Positions 7,974-16,841 of a stretch of DNA of 64,000 bases are shown in pieces. This DNA comes from Rubrivivax sp. (GTDB lineage Bacteria; Pseudomonadota; Gammaproteobacteria; Burkholderiales; Burkholderiaceae_C). Below the pieces are notes generated by a model. The model was not told the DNA's origin. It worked only from the letters and a program-made list of their open reading frames with translations, and did not search any database. Where the stretch lies: NCBI GenBank assembly GCA_030653385.1, contig JAURZM010000057.1, forward strand, positions 48,419 to 112,418, given 5' to 3'. Made by a program: the position numbers and the translations under genes. The stretch's first letter is position 1. Every line of letters starts with the position of its first letter.

Positions 7974-9155
7974 TCAGCGCGTGCCGCTGACTTCGACTTC
8001 CACCCGTCGATCGGGCTGCAGGCAGGCGATCAGCTTCGGTGTGGCGCGCTGGCCCGGGCAGTCCCGGGCTTGAGTGACGGGCGTGGACTCACCCCTGCCC
8101 ACCACGTTGATCTTGCTGCTGTCCAGCCCACCTGCGCTGACGAGATGGGCCTTCACGGCTTCGGCCCGTTCCACCGACAGGCGCTCGTTGTAGGCGGCCG
8201 AACCCAGGCGGTCGGTGTGGCCTTCGACCGTGATGACCTCGAACTGCGTGCCGCGGATCTCCTGCACGAACTGGTCAAGCGCGGCCTTGCCTTCTGGTCG
8301 CACACCGGATTTGTCGAAGGTGAACAGCGAGTCGGCCGAGAAGCTGACGCGCCGGCGGGGCGGCGGCACTGGCGCAGGCGGCGGAGGCGGCGGGGCTTGC
8401 ACCACCACCGGCGGCGGGGGCGGCGGCGGGGGCGGAGCCACGACGGGCGCCGGCGCGGGCGCCACATAAACCGGCGCCTGGGACATGCGCGGCGCCGGTG
8501 CCGGTGCCCGACCAAAAGGAAACACCAGGCTCACCGAGTACAGATTGACGTCGCCGCGGTTGCCTACCGCGTCGTTGACACGGTAACGCTCGGCTTCGGC
8601 GCGCATGAAGAAGGAGCGGCTGAACTCGTACTGCAGGCCCAAGCCCACCTTGGCGTTGAAGTCGCGTGCGCTGGGGTTCGGGTTCAGCACGGTGACCGCA
8701 CCGCTGCCGGTGAAGCTGTCACGGGTGCTGGCGTACTGCCCACCCACACGGCCGATGGCCGACAGGCGCTCGGTCAGCGGCCAGGTGCCCACCAGGTCCA
8801 GGTTCAGGCCCTGCAGCTTGATGCGGCCACTGAGCGAGCCCGCCGGGTTGGTGGTCGACGTGAAACCGAAGTTGCCCAGGCTGAAGTAGCCCGCTTCGAC
8901 CGCGACGTGGCGATTGAATTGGTAACCCGTGAAGATCTTGAAGCCCTTGCCACTTTCGTCGAGCGACATGTCGGTGGTGGTGAGCCCGGCGCCCAGCAGG
9001 CTGGCGGTGATGCGCGCCTGGTCGATCTCGGCCCGCGACTGGCCCAGCGACAGGCCGCCGTAGAAGTAGCCCGGCTCCTGGGCCCAGCTGGACAGGGCCA
9101 ACAGCGAGCCGAGGCCGGCGATGCCGATGGTGCGCAAGGTGGAAAAGGATGTCAT
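7974..9155 (-). CDS. OmpA-family outer membrane protein
   Basis: Outer membrane protein of 393 residues. The signal peptide ends SSWAQ near residue 26. An eight-strand-type beta-barrel domain follows (FYGGLSLGQSRAEID ... GDVNLYSVSLVFPFG). After it comes an extreme Pro/Ala linker including a run of nine prolines, then a C-terminal peptidoglycan-binding OmpA domain with TVEGHTDRLGSAAYNERLS and RAEAVKAHLVSAGG. Known family role: a structural link between outer membrane and peptidoglycan. The gene lies 44 bases downstream of the surface lipoprotein gene in the same direction, so the two probably form an operon. Confidence 0.93.
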   Translation of the reverse strand: MTSFSTLRTIGIAGLGSLLALSSWAQEPGYFYGGLSLGQSRAEIDQARITASLLGAGLTTTDMSLDESGKGFKIFTGYQFNRHVAVEAGYFSLGNFGFTSTTNPAGSLSGRIKLQGLNLDLVGTWPLTERLSAIGRVGGQYASTRDSFTGSGAVTVLNPNPSARDFNAKVGLGLQYEFSRSFFMRAEAERYRVNDAVGNRGDVNLYSVSLVFPFGRAPAPAPRMSQAPVYVAPAPAPVVAPPPPPPPPPVVVQAPPPPPPAPVPPPRRRVSFSADSLFTFDKSGVRPEGKAALDQFVQEIRGTQFEVITVEGHTDRLGSAAYNERLSVERAEAVKAHLVSAGGLDSSKINVVGRGESTPVTQARDCPGQRATPKLIACLQPDRRVEVEVSGTR

Positions 9156-9199
9156 CGGGTGCTTTCGGGCAGACGGGGTCTGCCGGGTGAGGTGGGCGC

Positions 9200-11083
9200 T
9201 CACGGCGCAACGATCGTGGTGTTGACCAGCGTCACCGACGCAATCAGGCCAATGGCGCGCCCGATCAGCGTGGTCTGGGCTGTCTGGCCTGCGGTCGATA
9301 CCGTCACACCGGCCGGCGCGATGATCGTGCCGACCATCGTGCTGCCGTCTTCGATGCGCGCTGCGCTGCCCACCTGCCAGAAGACGTTGCGGGCCTGCGC
9401 GCCGTTGATCAGGATCACGCGGCGCGGCGTGGCGCCCAGGCCCACGGTCAGGGCCGATGCGCTCTGGAACACCCACACCGCATTCGGGTTGCCTTGCGCG
9501 TCCAGCGTCAGGTCGCCGCTGGTGATGGCAAAGGTGCCGCCGGCAGCGGTGTAGGTGGCCGCGGGCAGGGTCAGGCCGCCCAGCTGGCCGGCACCGGGGT
9601 CGCTACCCGGGGGCAGTGCCGCCAGCGTGTTGTAGGCGGTCTGTGCATCGGCACGCGCCTGGGTGGCGATGGCCTGGGTCGTCGTGGTGCCCGGCGCCGG
9701 CGGCGCGCAATAGATGCTGCCGTTGACCGCACCGATGTTCAGCGGCGTTTCGGTGTAGACGTTCGTGGCGTCGTGCAGGCCGGTGATCAGCGTGCAGGCG
9801 GCCGTCGAGCCGATGTTGCCGTTGACCACCGTGTTGATGCCCTGGTTGGTGACACCGGCGTTGCCACCGAATGCGCCGAAGGACGCGGCGGAGCGCAAGT
9901 TGATGGCGGCCACACAGGCCTGGGTGCCGGTGGTGAAGCTGGACACACGGTCGGCGGCCAGGCTGTTGCCGGCCAGGTCCTGCACACCGGTGGGGCCCGA
10001 GACCACGGTCACGACGAAGTTGCGGCTGGGCGCAAAACCGGCGGCGGCCGTGGGCACGAAACTGGCGACGCGACTCGCGGCGTCGTAGGTCACGACACCG
10101 GCCACGGCCGCGCCACCGTCAGTGACACGCAGCGTCGAGGTGTTGATCGTGCCGGGGTTCATCGGCTCGCTGAAGGTGACGCTGACCGCGCTGCTCAGGC
10201 ACACCGCGGTGCTGCCGTCCGCCGGGTTGATGGTCAGCACCGTGGGTGCGGTGGTGTCGCCCACCGCGCCGGTGGTGAAGCTCCACACATGGTTGCCCGC
10301 CGCGGGCGCCACGGCGGTGTTGCCGGCCAGGCCGTTGCCCGCCAGGTCGGTCACGGCACCCGTCAGCGTGGCCGTGAACAGGTTGCCTGCCGCCAGCGTG
10401 GCCGGCGTTGTCGGCGTGAAGGTGGCCGTGCGTGCACCAGCTGAATAACTCACGGTGCCAGCCACTGCCGTGCCCAGCGTGGTGTTGGTGACAGTGAAGT
10501 TGCCGGCCGTGACCGTGGCCGGCGCCATGGCTTCACTGAAGGTGGCGGTGATCAGGGTGTTGGTGGGCACCGCCAGGGCATCGGCGGCGGGCACCGTCAG
10601 CACCACGGAAGGCCGTGTGGTGTCGGCCAGCGGCACGGTGACGAAGCTCCACACGAAGTTGGCGCCCAGCGGGATGCCCGTGCTGTCTTGCACGGCCGTG
10701 GTGAGCGTGGCCACGCACAGGGTGCTGGGCGGCAGCGCAACGGCGGGGGTCAGCGTGGCCACGCGGGTGGCGGCGTCGTAGCTGACACCGGCCAGCACGG
10801 GGGTTCCTGCGGGACAGGCCAAGGTAAAACTGGTCGGCGTGAGGGTCGCGGCCGCCATCGGCTTGCTGAAGGTGGCCGTGACGCGGCTGTTGACGGCCAC
10901 ACCCGTGACGGCTGGCGTGCTGGCTGCGGGTGTGGTGGTGGCGACAGTGGGCGCTGCACCGAACGGCGGTGTGCCCAGGATCGGGTCGAGACCGCCGCTG
11001 CAACCGGCTGCCAACAGGGTCAGGCCCAGCAAGGCAGCGGTCCATCCAGCGCGGGACTTGCTGCGCAAAGTCAAAAGGTTCAT
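9200..11083 (-). CDS. surface lipoprotein with Ig-like repeats and ice-binding-like (DUF3494) domain
   Basis: Predicted lipoprotein of 627 residues with lipobox LLAAGC at residues 23-28. Three SbsA-type bacterial Ig-like domains follow, each with a TATFSKPM, TATFSEAM or TVTFSEPM motif and ending in VWSFVT or VWSFTT. From about residue 405 a DUF3494 ice-binding-like domain begins with INLRSAASFGAFGG and GINTVVNGNIGS, and continues through NAVWVFQSASALTVG and RVILINGAQARNVFWQVG to the end. Such domains form a beta-solenoid; many bind ice, others act as adhesins. Ice binding itself is not shown by the sequence. The start has a purine-rich GAAAGA upstream. Confidence 0.85.
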   Translation of the reverse strand: MNLLTLRSKSRAGWTAALLGLTLLAAGCSGGLDPILGTPPFGAAPTVATTTPAASTPAVTGVAVNSRVTATFSKPMAAATLTPTSFTLACPAGTPVLAGVSYDAATRVATLTPAVALPPSTLCVATLTTAVQDSTGIPLGANFVWSFVTVPLADTTRPSVVLTVPAADALAVPTNTLITATFSEAMAPATVTAGNFTVTNTTLGTAVAGTVSYSAGARTATFTPTTPATLAAGNLFTATLTGAVTDLAGNGLAGNTAVAPAAGNHVWSFTTGAVGDTTAPTVLTINPADGSTAVCLSSAVSVTFSEPMNPGTINTSTLRVTDGGAAVAGVVTYDAASRVASFVPTAAAGFAPSRNFVVTVVSGPTGVQDLAGNSLAADRVSSFTTGTQACVAAINLRSAASFGAFGGNAGVTNQGINTVVNGNIGSTAACTLITGLHDATNVYTETPLNIGAVNGSIYCAPPAPGTTTTQAIATQARADAQTAYNTLAALPPGSDPGAGQLGGLTLPAATYTAAGGTFAITSGDLTLDAQGNPNAVWVFQSASALTVGLGATPRRVILINGAQARNVFWQVGSAARIEDGSTMVGTIIAPAGVTVSTAGQTAQTTLIGRAIGLIASVTLVNTTIVAP

Positions 11084-11382
11084 GTGGTCTTTCTTGCGGC
11101 GGGCCGCAGCAGGCGCTGTGCCTGGGAGGACGCGGTTGTAGGCCCAAGCCCCGACCCGGTCCGTGCGCTGTCGCACGCTGCGCGGCTTCGCACACGACGC
11201 CCCCTGCAACCGGCGGTCGCATGTGGCAAGAAAGACGGAAATCGCTGGCCCGATCGGGCCGCGGCTCAGCGCAGGATGCTGATGCGGCCGTGGGTGGGCC
11301 GCAGGCCGAACAAGCCGCTGCCGAACCCGAAGACGAGCCGCCCGAGAGGCGGTCTGGGCCTGCAGACCGAAAAAACCACCGA
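11084..11382. other. 299-bp intergenic region
   Basis: Lies between the convergently irrelevant end of plsC and the start of the surface lipoprotein gene, both on the minus strand. I see a short imperfect hairpin (GGTCTG paired with CAGACC near 11352-11370) next to an A-run, but no clear promoter or small gene. Confidence 0.4.
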
Positions 11383-12210
11383 CTACGCGCCGCCGCTGTC
11401 CAGGCGCTGGACCGGCTGGGCAGCAGGTTTGTCAGAGCCGGCTGCGGACACATCAACCTCGGGGTAGGCCTCGGGATCCAAGCGGCGCATCTCGGCTTCG
11501 ATCCAGATTTCCACATCACGCATCAGTTCGTCGGGCTGACGGCCGGTGCTGTCGATGGGCTTGCCGATGGACACATCCACCACGCCAGGGCGCAGCAGGA
11601 AGCTCTTGCGCGGCCAGCATTTGGCGCTGCTGGCGGCAATGGGCACGATGGGCACACCACTGGCAATGGCCAGCCTCGAGGCGCCGCTTTTGTAGGTGCC
11701 CTGCTGGCCACGCGGAATGCGTGTGCCTTCGGGAAACATGATGACCCAGATGCCTTCGGCCGCCAGGCGTTTGCCCTGCGCCGCCACCTTGTTCCAGGCT
11801 TCTGCGCGTTTGCTGCGGTCGATGTGGATCATGTCCAGCCGGCCCATGGCCCAGCCGAAAAAAGGCACGTACAACAGCTCGCGCTTGAAGACGTAGGCCA
11901 ACGGGTGCGGCATGAAGGTGGGGAAGGCGAAGGTCTCCCAGGTGCTCTGGTGTTTGGCAGCCAGCACCACGGCGCTGTTTTCGTCGGCCGCGCTGGGCAG
12001 GTTTTCCAGCCCATGCACGCGGTACTTCACACCGCAGATCACCTTGGCGCCCCAGACGGCCACGCTCAACCAGCGCATCGTGGGCCAGTACAAGGGCTTG
12101 CCGCGGATGAAAATGGACAACACCAGCGCCATCAGGCCCCAGGGAATGACGGTAGCGGCCATCCACAGCATGAAAAGCAAGGAACGCAGGCCCCAGAACA
12201 GTTTTTTCAT
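11383..12210 (-). CDS. plsC: 1-acyl-sn-glycerol-3-phosphate acyltransferase
   Basis: Inner-membrane enzyme that acylates lysophosphatidic acid to phosphatidic acid in phospholipid synthesis. It has 275 residues. The N-terminus has membrane-seeking helices (LLFMLWMAATVIPWGLMALV). The acyltransferase block I reads AAKHQSTWETFAFP: the usual HX4D is HX4E here. Block III is MFPEGTRIPRGQQGTYKSG, and block IV is VPIVPIA. The gene follows gmhB and glyS on the same strand (18-base gap to gmhB), a known Burkholderiales cluster. Confidence 0.92.
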   Translation of the reverse strand: MKKLFWGLRSLLFMLWMAATVIPWGLMALVLSIFIRGKPLYWPTMRWLSVAVWGAKVICGVKYRVHGLENLPSAADENSAVVLAAKHQSTWETFAFPTFMPHPLAYVFKRELLYVPFFGWAMGRLDMIHIDRSKRAEAWNKVAAQGKRLAAEGIWVIMFPEGTRIPRGQQGTYKSGASRLAIASGVPIVPIAASSAKCWPRKSFLLRPGVVDVSIGKPIDSTGRQPDELMRDVEIWIEAEMRRLDPEAYPEVDVSAAGSDKPAAQPVQRLDSGGA

Positions 12211-12228
12211 CGTCGTGTGTTCAGGCGT

Positions 12229-12825
12229 TCAGGACAGGCCGCCCACGGTCGAGTCGGCGTGGTTGTCGCGCTGCAAAAGGAAATCGGCAAAGGCGCCCAG
12301 GCTGGTGTGGGCCCGGGCGCTGGGCACCTGTCTCAGCAGCGCCTGCACCTGTTCGGGCCCCAGCGCGGCGGCACGGCCGCTGAGCACCAAATGCGGTTCA
12401 CAACCCGCCGCCTGCGCGGCAATCAGGTCACGCGCGGTGTCGCCCACCATCGGCACACCGGCCAGGTCCACACCGTAGCGGCGGCCGATGTCCAGCATCA
12501 GGCCCGGTTTGGGCTTGCGACAGTCGCAGTCTTCTTCAGGTGTGTGCGGACAGAAAAACACCGCGTCGATGCGGCCACCCTGCACCTGCAACTGCTGGTA
12601 CATGTGGGCGTGCACGGCGTTGACGGCGCTCATGTCGATCATGCCGCGGCCGATGCCACTCTGGTTGGTGGCCACCACCGTGTGCCAGCCGGCATGGTTG
12701 ATGCGCGCCACCGCTTCCAGCGCACCGGGCACCGGGTGCCACTCTTCGGGCGCGGTGACATGGCCTTCGCGGTATTCGTTCAGGATGCCGTCGCGGCCCA
12801 GGATGACGAGCTTGGTGATGTGCAT
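12229..12825 (-). CDS. gmhB: GmhB-like HAD phosphatase (heptose bisphosphate 7-phosphatase), altered nucleophile position
   Basis: Family role: removal of the 7-phosphate from D-glycero-D-manno-heptose 1,7-bisphosphate in LPS core heptose synthesis. The 198 residues include the HAD motif II region ATNQSGIGRGM, the zinc loop CPHTPEEDCDCRKPKPG, and the motif IV GDTARD. In motif I the text is VILGRDGILN: the first Asp of the usual DxD nucleophile pair is Gly10, while the second, Asp12, is kept. The codon GGC is clear in the DNA. The enzyme may thus be inactive or use another mechanism; the same change may be common in relatives, which I cannot check. It sits between glyS and plsC. Confidence 0.85.
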   Translation of the reverse strand: MHITKLVILGRDGILNEYREGHVTAPEEWHPVPGALEAVARINHAGWHTVVATNQSGIGRGMIDMSAVNAVHAHMYQQLQVQGGRIDAVFFCPHTPEEDCDCRKPKPGLMLDIGRRYGVDLAGVPMVGDTARDLIAAQAAGCEPHLVLSGRAAALGPEQVQALLRQVPSARAHTSLGAFADFLLQRDNHADSTVGGLS

Positions 12826-12846
12826 CGTGGGCCTCTTTTGCGTGCG

Positions 12847-14979
12847 TCAAGCCGCCAGGCGGGAGAGGTCAGCGACGCGGTTCATCGCGCGGTGCAGGCC
12901 GGCCAGCAATGCCAGGCGGTTGTTGCGCAGCGCGGTGTCGTCGGCGTTGACCATCACGGCGTCGAAGAAGGCATCAACTGGCGCTTTCAACATGGCCAAG
13001 GCCTGCAGCGACGCGGCGTAGTCGCCGCGTTCGAAAGCCGCGTCGGCCGCCGGCGCAGCGGCTTTCAGCGCAGCCGCCAGAGCCTGCTCGGCGGGCTCCT
13101 TCAGCAGCGCGGCATCCACGGCCGCCGGCACAACGCCCTCGGCCTTCTTCAGGATATTGCCCACGCGTTTGTTGGCGCTGGCCAGGGCCGGCGCTTCGGG
13201 CAGCGCCGCGAAGCTGCGCACCGCCGCCAGCCGGCGCGGAATGTCACCCCAGCGCGGCGGGCGCAGCGCAATCACGGCGTCCACTTCCTGGGCGCTGCAA
13301 CCCTGCTCGCGCAGGCTGCCGACCAGGCGGTCGTACAGGAAAGTGGACAGCTCGGCCTGCGCATCACCGTGGCCGGGGTCGAACACCGCCAGCGCCGACT
13401 GCACCAGCTGCGGCACGGCCAGCGGCAGGTCGCGTTCGATCAGCATGCGGATCACACCCAGCGCATGGCGGCGCAAGGCAAACGGGTCCTTGTCGCCGGT
13501 GGGCACCTGGCCGATGCCAAACAGGCCGGCCAGCGTTTCCAGCTTGTCGGCCAGCGCCACCACCACACCTGCAGCGCCACGCGGCAGCGCATCGCCGGCG
13601 AAGCGCGGTTTGTAGTGGTCTTCGATGGCAAGGGCCACTTCGTCGTTTTCACCGTCGTGGCGTGCGTAGTAGCCGCCCATGATGCCCTGCAGCGCGGGGA
13701 ACTCGCCCACCACGTCGGTCAACACATCGGCCTTCGCCAGCAGCGCGGCGCGGTCGGCTTGTTCGGCCAGCACACTGCCGCCCAGTTGCAGACCGATCTG
13801 CTTGGCAATCGCGCGCACCCGCAGCACCCGTTCGCCCTGGCTGCCCAGCTTGCCGTGGTAGACCACCTTGTCCAGCTGCGCCACACGCGATTCGAGTGTG
13901 CGCTTGCGGTCCTGGTCGAAGAAAAACTTCGCGTCGGCCAGGCGCGGGCGCACCACGCGTTCGTTGCCCTGGATCACGCGGCTGGGGTCTTCCGGACTGA
14001 TGTTGCTGACGATGAGGAACTTGTTCGTCAGCCGATCTTGTCCGTCCAGCAGCGGGAAGTACTTCTGGTTGGCCTTCATCGTCAGGATCAGGCATTCCGG
14101 CGGCACGGCCAGGAACTCGCTTTCGAACTGGCACAGCAGCACGTTCGGGCGTTCGACCAGCGCCGTCACTTCGTCCAGCAGCGCGTCGTCGTCGATGGGC
14201 TTCAGGCCTTCCTTCGACGCGGCTGCCGTGAGCTGGCGCACGATGTCGGCGCGTCGCGTCGCAAAGCTCGCCACCACGGCGCCCTGGTCGGCCAGCTGAC
14301 GTTCGTAGTGATCGGCATCCTGCAGCATCACCGGGTCCATCGCGGCTTCGAAACGGTGGCCGTGGGTGCTGCGGCCGGCCTGCAGGCCCAGCGCGGTGAC
14401 GGGCACCACGTCAGCCCCGTGCAAAGCCACCAGGCCGTGCGCCGGGCGCACGAAGTTGACGCTGGTCCAGCCGGGCTGGAAGCCGGGGGTGTCGCCGGTT
14501 TCCAGCTGGTACTGCATGACCTTGGGGATGGGTAGCTTCCTGATCGCCTCATCAAGCGCGATTTGCAGTCCATCGGCCAGCCGCATGCCGGTCGCTGTGG
14601 TTCGCCAATAGAGCACCTCGACCTTGCCGTCCAGTTGCCGCTCGAGCTGCGGGACAACGGAGGCGTCAGCACGGACTGAAGTCAGCTTCTTAAGCAGCGC
14701 TTGTGTCGGCGCTCCCTGGGCGTCAAGTCCAACGGCAACTGGAACCAACTTGTGGAACACCGGCAGATCGGGCGCTTGCTCATGCACCGAACTGATGTGA
14801 GCGGCCAGGCGGCGCGGCGTGGCAAAGACATTCAACGCGGAGTGCTCCCCCGCGAGATTTGCTGCTCGCAGCATTTGCAGCAGCACCGCACCAAACGCCT
14901 CACCCAGCTTCTTCAGCGCCTTCGGCGGCAGTTCTTCGACGAACAGCTCGACCAGCAAGTTCTTGGCAGTCATGGTCAT
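12847..14979 (-). CDS. glyS: glycine--tRNA ligase beta subunit
   Basis: Beta subunit of the tetrameric bacterial glycyl-tRNA synthetase, 710 residues, normal length. It begins KNLLVELFVEELPPKALKKL as in the family; the central part contains LTMKANQKYFPLLD and the C-terminal part a DALR-like anticodon-binding region (VNADDTALRNNRLALLAGL). Two ATGs are possible (14979 and 14973). The first overlaps the glyQ stop by four bases, which indicates translational coupling. Confidence 0.97.
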   Translation of the reverse strand: MTMTAKNLLVELFVEELPPKALKKLGEAFGAVLLQMLRAANLAGEHSALNVFATPRRLAAHISSVHEQAPDLPVFHKLVPVAVGLDAQGAPTQALLKKLTSVRADASVVPQLERQLDGKVEVLYWRTTATGMRLADGLQIALDEAIRKLPIPKVMQYQLETGDTPGFQPGWTSVNFVRPAHGLVALHGADVVPVTALGLQAGRSTHGHRFEAAMDPVMLQDADHYERQLADQGAVVASFATRRADIVRQLTAAASKEGLKPIDDDALLDEVTALVERPNVLLCQFESEFLAVPPECLILTMKANQKYFPLLDGQDRLTNKFLIVSNISPEDPSRVIQGNERVVRPRLADAKFFFDQDRKRTLESRVAQLDKVVYHGKLGSQGERVLRVRAIAKQIGLQLGGSVLAEQADRAALLAKADVLTDVVGEFPALQGIMGGYYARHDGENDEVALAIEDHYKPRFAGDALPRGAAGVVVALADKLETLAGLFGIGQVPTGDKDPFALRRHALGVIRMLIERDLPLAVPQLVQSALAVFDPGHGDAQAELSTFLYDRLVGSLREQGCSAQEVDAVIALRPPRWGDIPRRLAAVRSFAALPEAPALASANKRVGNILKKAEGVVPAAVDAALLKEPAEQALAAALKAAAPAADAAFERGDYAASLQALAMLKAPVDAFFDAVMVNADDTALRNNRLALLAGLHRAMNRVADLSRLAA

Positions 14980-15893
14980 GCCGCCCTCTTGGCAATCTGC
15001 GCCAGCACTTCGTCGGCCCAGGGCTTCGGTGCCATCGGGAAGCCGAGCCGTGCGCGGCTGTCCAGGTAACTTGCCGCCACGCTGCGCGCCAGGTTGCGGA
15101 TGCGGCCGATGTAGGCCGCACGTTCGGTCACGCTGATGGCACCGCGGGCGTCCAGCAGGTTGAAGCTGTGCGCGCTTTTCAGCACCTGTTCGTAGGCCGG
15201 CAGTGCCAACTGTTGCTCCATCAGGTACTTGGCCTGTTTTTCGTGCGCCGCGAAAGCGGTGAGCAGGAAGTCGACATCGCTGTGCTCGAAGTTGTAGGTG
15301 CTCTGCTCCACCTCATTCTGGTGGTAGACATCCCTGTACTTCAAGGTGTCGGTCCACTGCAGGTCGTAGACGTTTTCCACGCCCTGCAGGTACATGGCCA
15401 GGCGTTCCAGGCCGTAGGTGATCTCGCCGGTGATGGGCTTGCAGTCGATGCCGCCCACCTGCTGGAAGTAGGTGAACTGCGTCACCTCCATGCCGTTAAG
15501 CCAGACCTCCCAGCCCAGGCCCCAGGCGCCCAGCGTGGGGTTCTCCCAGTCGTCTTCGACGAAGCGCACATCGTTGACCTTGAGGTCGAAGCCCAGCGCT
15601 TCCAGCGAACCCAGGTAGAGCTCCAGGATGTTCGAAGGCGCGGGCTTCAGCACCACCTGGTACTGGTAGTAGTGCTGCAGGCGGTTGGGGTTGTTGCCGT
15701 AGCGGCCGTCTTTCGGGCGGCGGCTGGGCTGCACGTAGGCGGCCTTCCAGGGCTCGGGGCCCAGCGCGCGCAGGAAGGTGGCGGTGTGGCTGGTGCCGGC
15801 TCCCACTTCCATGTCGTAGGGCTGCAGCAAGGCACAGCCCTGGGCGTCCCAGTAACTCTGCAGTTTCAGGATGATCTGCTGGAAGGTCAGCAT
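14976..15893 (-). CDS. glyQ: glycine--tRNA ligase alpha subunit
   Basis: Catalytic alpha subunit of glycyl-tRNA synthetase, 305 residues. It opens with LTFQQIILKLQSYWDAQGC and carries the family text QPYDMEVGAGTSHTATFLRA and RPKDGRYGNNPNRLQHYYQ. It is followed directly by glyS with a four-base overlap. Its upstream region of 72 bases is shared with the divergent transporter gene at 15966. Confidence 0.97.
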   Translation of the reverse strand: MLTFQQIILKLQSYWDAQGCALLQPYDMEVGAGTSHTATFLRALGPEPWKAAYVQPSRRPKDGRYGNNPNRLQHYYQYQVVLKPAPSNILELYLGSLEALGFDLKVNDVRFVEDDWENPTLGAWGLGWEVWLNGMEVTQFTYFQQVGGIDCKPITGEITYGLERLAMYLQGVENVYDLQWTDTLKYRDVYHQNEVEQSTYNFEHSDVDFLLTAFAAHEKQAKYLMEQQLALPAYEQVLKSAHSFNLLDARGAISVTERAAYIGRIRNLARSVAASYLDSRARLGFPMAPKPWADEVLAQIAKRAA

Positions 15894-15965
15894 GGCGCGG
15901 TGGGCTTTTGTCTGTCTCGAAAACCCTTGAGTTTACGGGCCACACCTGCGGCTACCCTGGCGCCG

Positions 15966-16841
15966 ATGACGACGCAGCAACTGGTTCTGAGCCTCGTGCT
16001 GGCCACGATGGTGTTTTCGGTGGCCCTGGAACTGCGTGTGGCCGACTTCATGCGTGTCGCCCAGGCCCCGCGCGCGGTGGTGGCGGGCCTGGTGCCGCAG
16101 TTCCTGCTGCTGCCCGGCGCCACCTGGCTGGCCACGCTGCTGCTGGACCTGCCGCCGAACGTGGAAGCGGCGATGATCCTGGTCGCCTGCTGCCCCGGTG
16201 GTTCCTTGAGCAACGTCGTCACCCACCACGGCCGCGGCAACACGGCTCTGAGTGTCAGCGTGTCGGCCGTGGCCGCCGTGATGGCGCTTTTCCTGACGCC
16301 CTTCAACTTCACCTGGATGGTGGCCAGCAACCCGGCCACGGCCGCCTGGCTGAAGCAACTGGACATCGACGCCAGCGCCATCTGGTGGAGCCTGCTGGCG
16401 CTGCTGGCCGTGCCCATGGTGCTGGGCCTGCTGTTCAGCCGTCACCTGCCCAAGCTGACGGCGCGCATCCAGAAACCACTGTCCACCTTCAGCCTGCTGG
16501 CGCTGCTGGCTTTCATCGTGCTGGGGCTCATCAAGGAACGGCATCTGCTGAATGCGCTGATCCTGCCGCAGCTCTTGATCGTGGTGCTGCACAACGCCGC
16601 GGGCCTGGCGCTGGGCTGGGCTGCGGCGATGGCCTTCCGCGTGGTGGAGCGCGACCGCCGCGCGATCATGATCGAAGGTGGCATGCAGAACAGCGGCCTG
16701 GCGCTGGGCATCATTGCCGTGCAATTCAACGCCGACCTGGGCATGGTCATCATCGCCAGCCTGTGGGGCATCTGGCACATCGTCAGCGGCATGACGCTGG
16801 CCACGCTGTGGAGAAAAAAAGATGCTCGACTCGGTCTTTGA
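15966..16841 (+). CDS. bile acid:sodium symporter (BASS) family transporter
   Basis: Integral inner-membrane protein of 291 residues with about nine or ten hydrophobic segments. Family features: VACCPGGSLSNVVTHHGRGNTALSVS in the first half (ACCPGGSLSN being the conserved crossover motif) and IEGGMQNSGLALGI in the second half. Known members move bile acids, pantoate, pyruvate or other organic anions with sodium. The substrate here is unknown. The end overlaps the start of the deacylase gene by 20 bases, suggesting the pair imports and hydrolyses the same compound. Confidence 0.88.
   Translation: MTTQQLVLSLVLATMVFSVALELRVADFMRVAQAPRAVVAGLVPQFLLLPGATWLATLLLDLPPNVEAAMILVACCPGGSLSNVVTHHGRGNTALSVSVSAVAAVMALFLTPFNFTWMVASNPATAAWLKQLDIDASAIWWSLLALLAVPMVLGLLFSRHLPKLTARIQKPLSTFSLLALLAFIVLGLIKERHLLNALILPQLLIVVLHNAAGLALGWAAAMAFRVVERDRRAIMIEGGMQNSGLALGIIAVQFNADLGMVIIASLWGIWHIVSGMTLATLWRKKDARLGL

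Noticed and set aside
11352..11376. Hairpin next to an A-run as a terminator after plsC
   Set aside because: For the minus strand the T-run precedes the stem rather than following it, and the stem is only six pairs.
10930..14535. 1200-codon plus-strand frame across plsC, gmhB and glyS
   Set aside because: It runs opposite three well-recognised minus-strand genes and has no domain signature.
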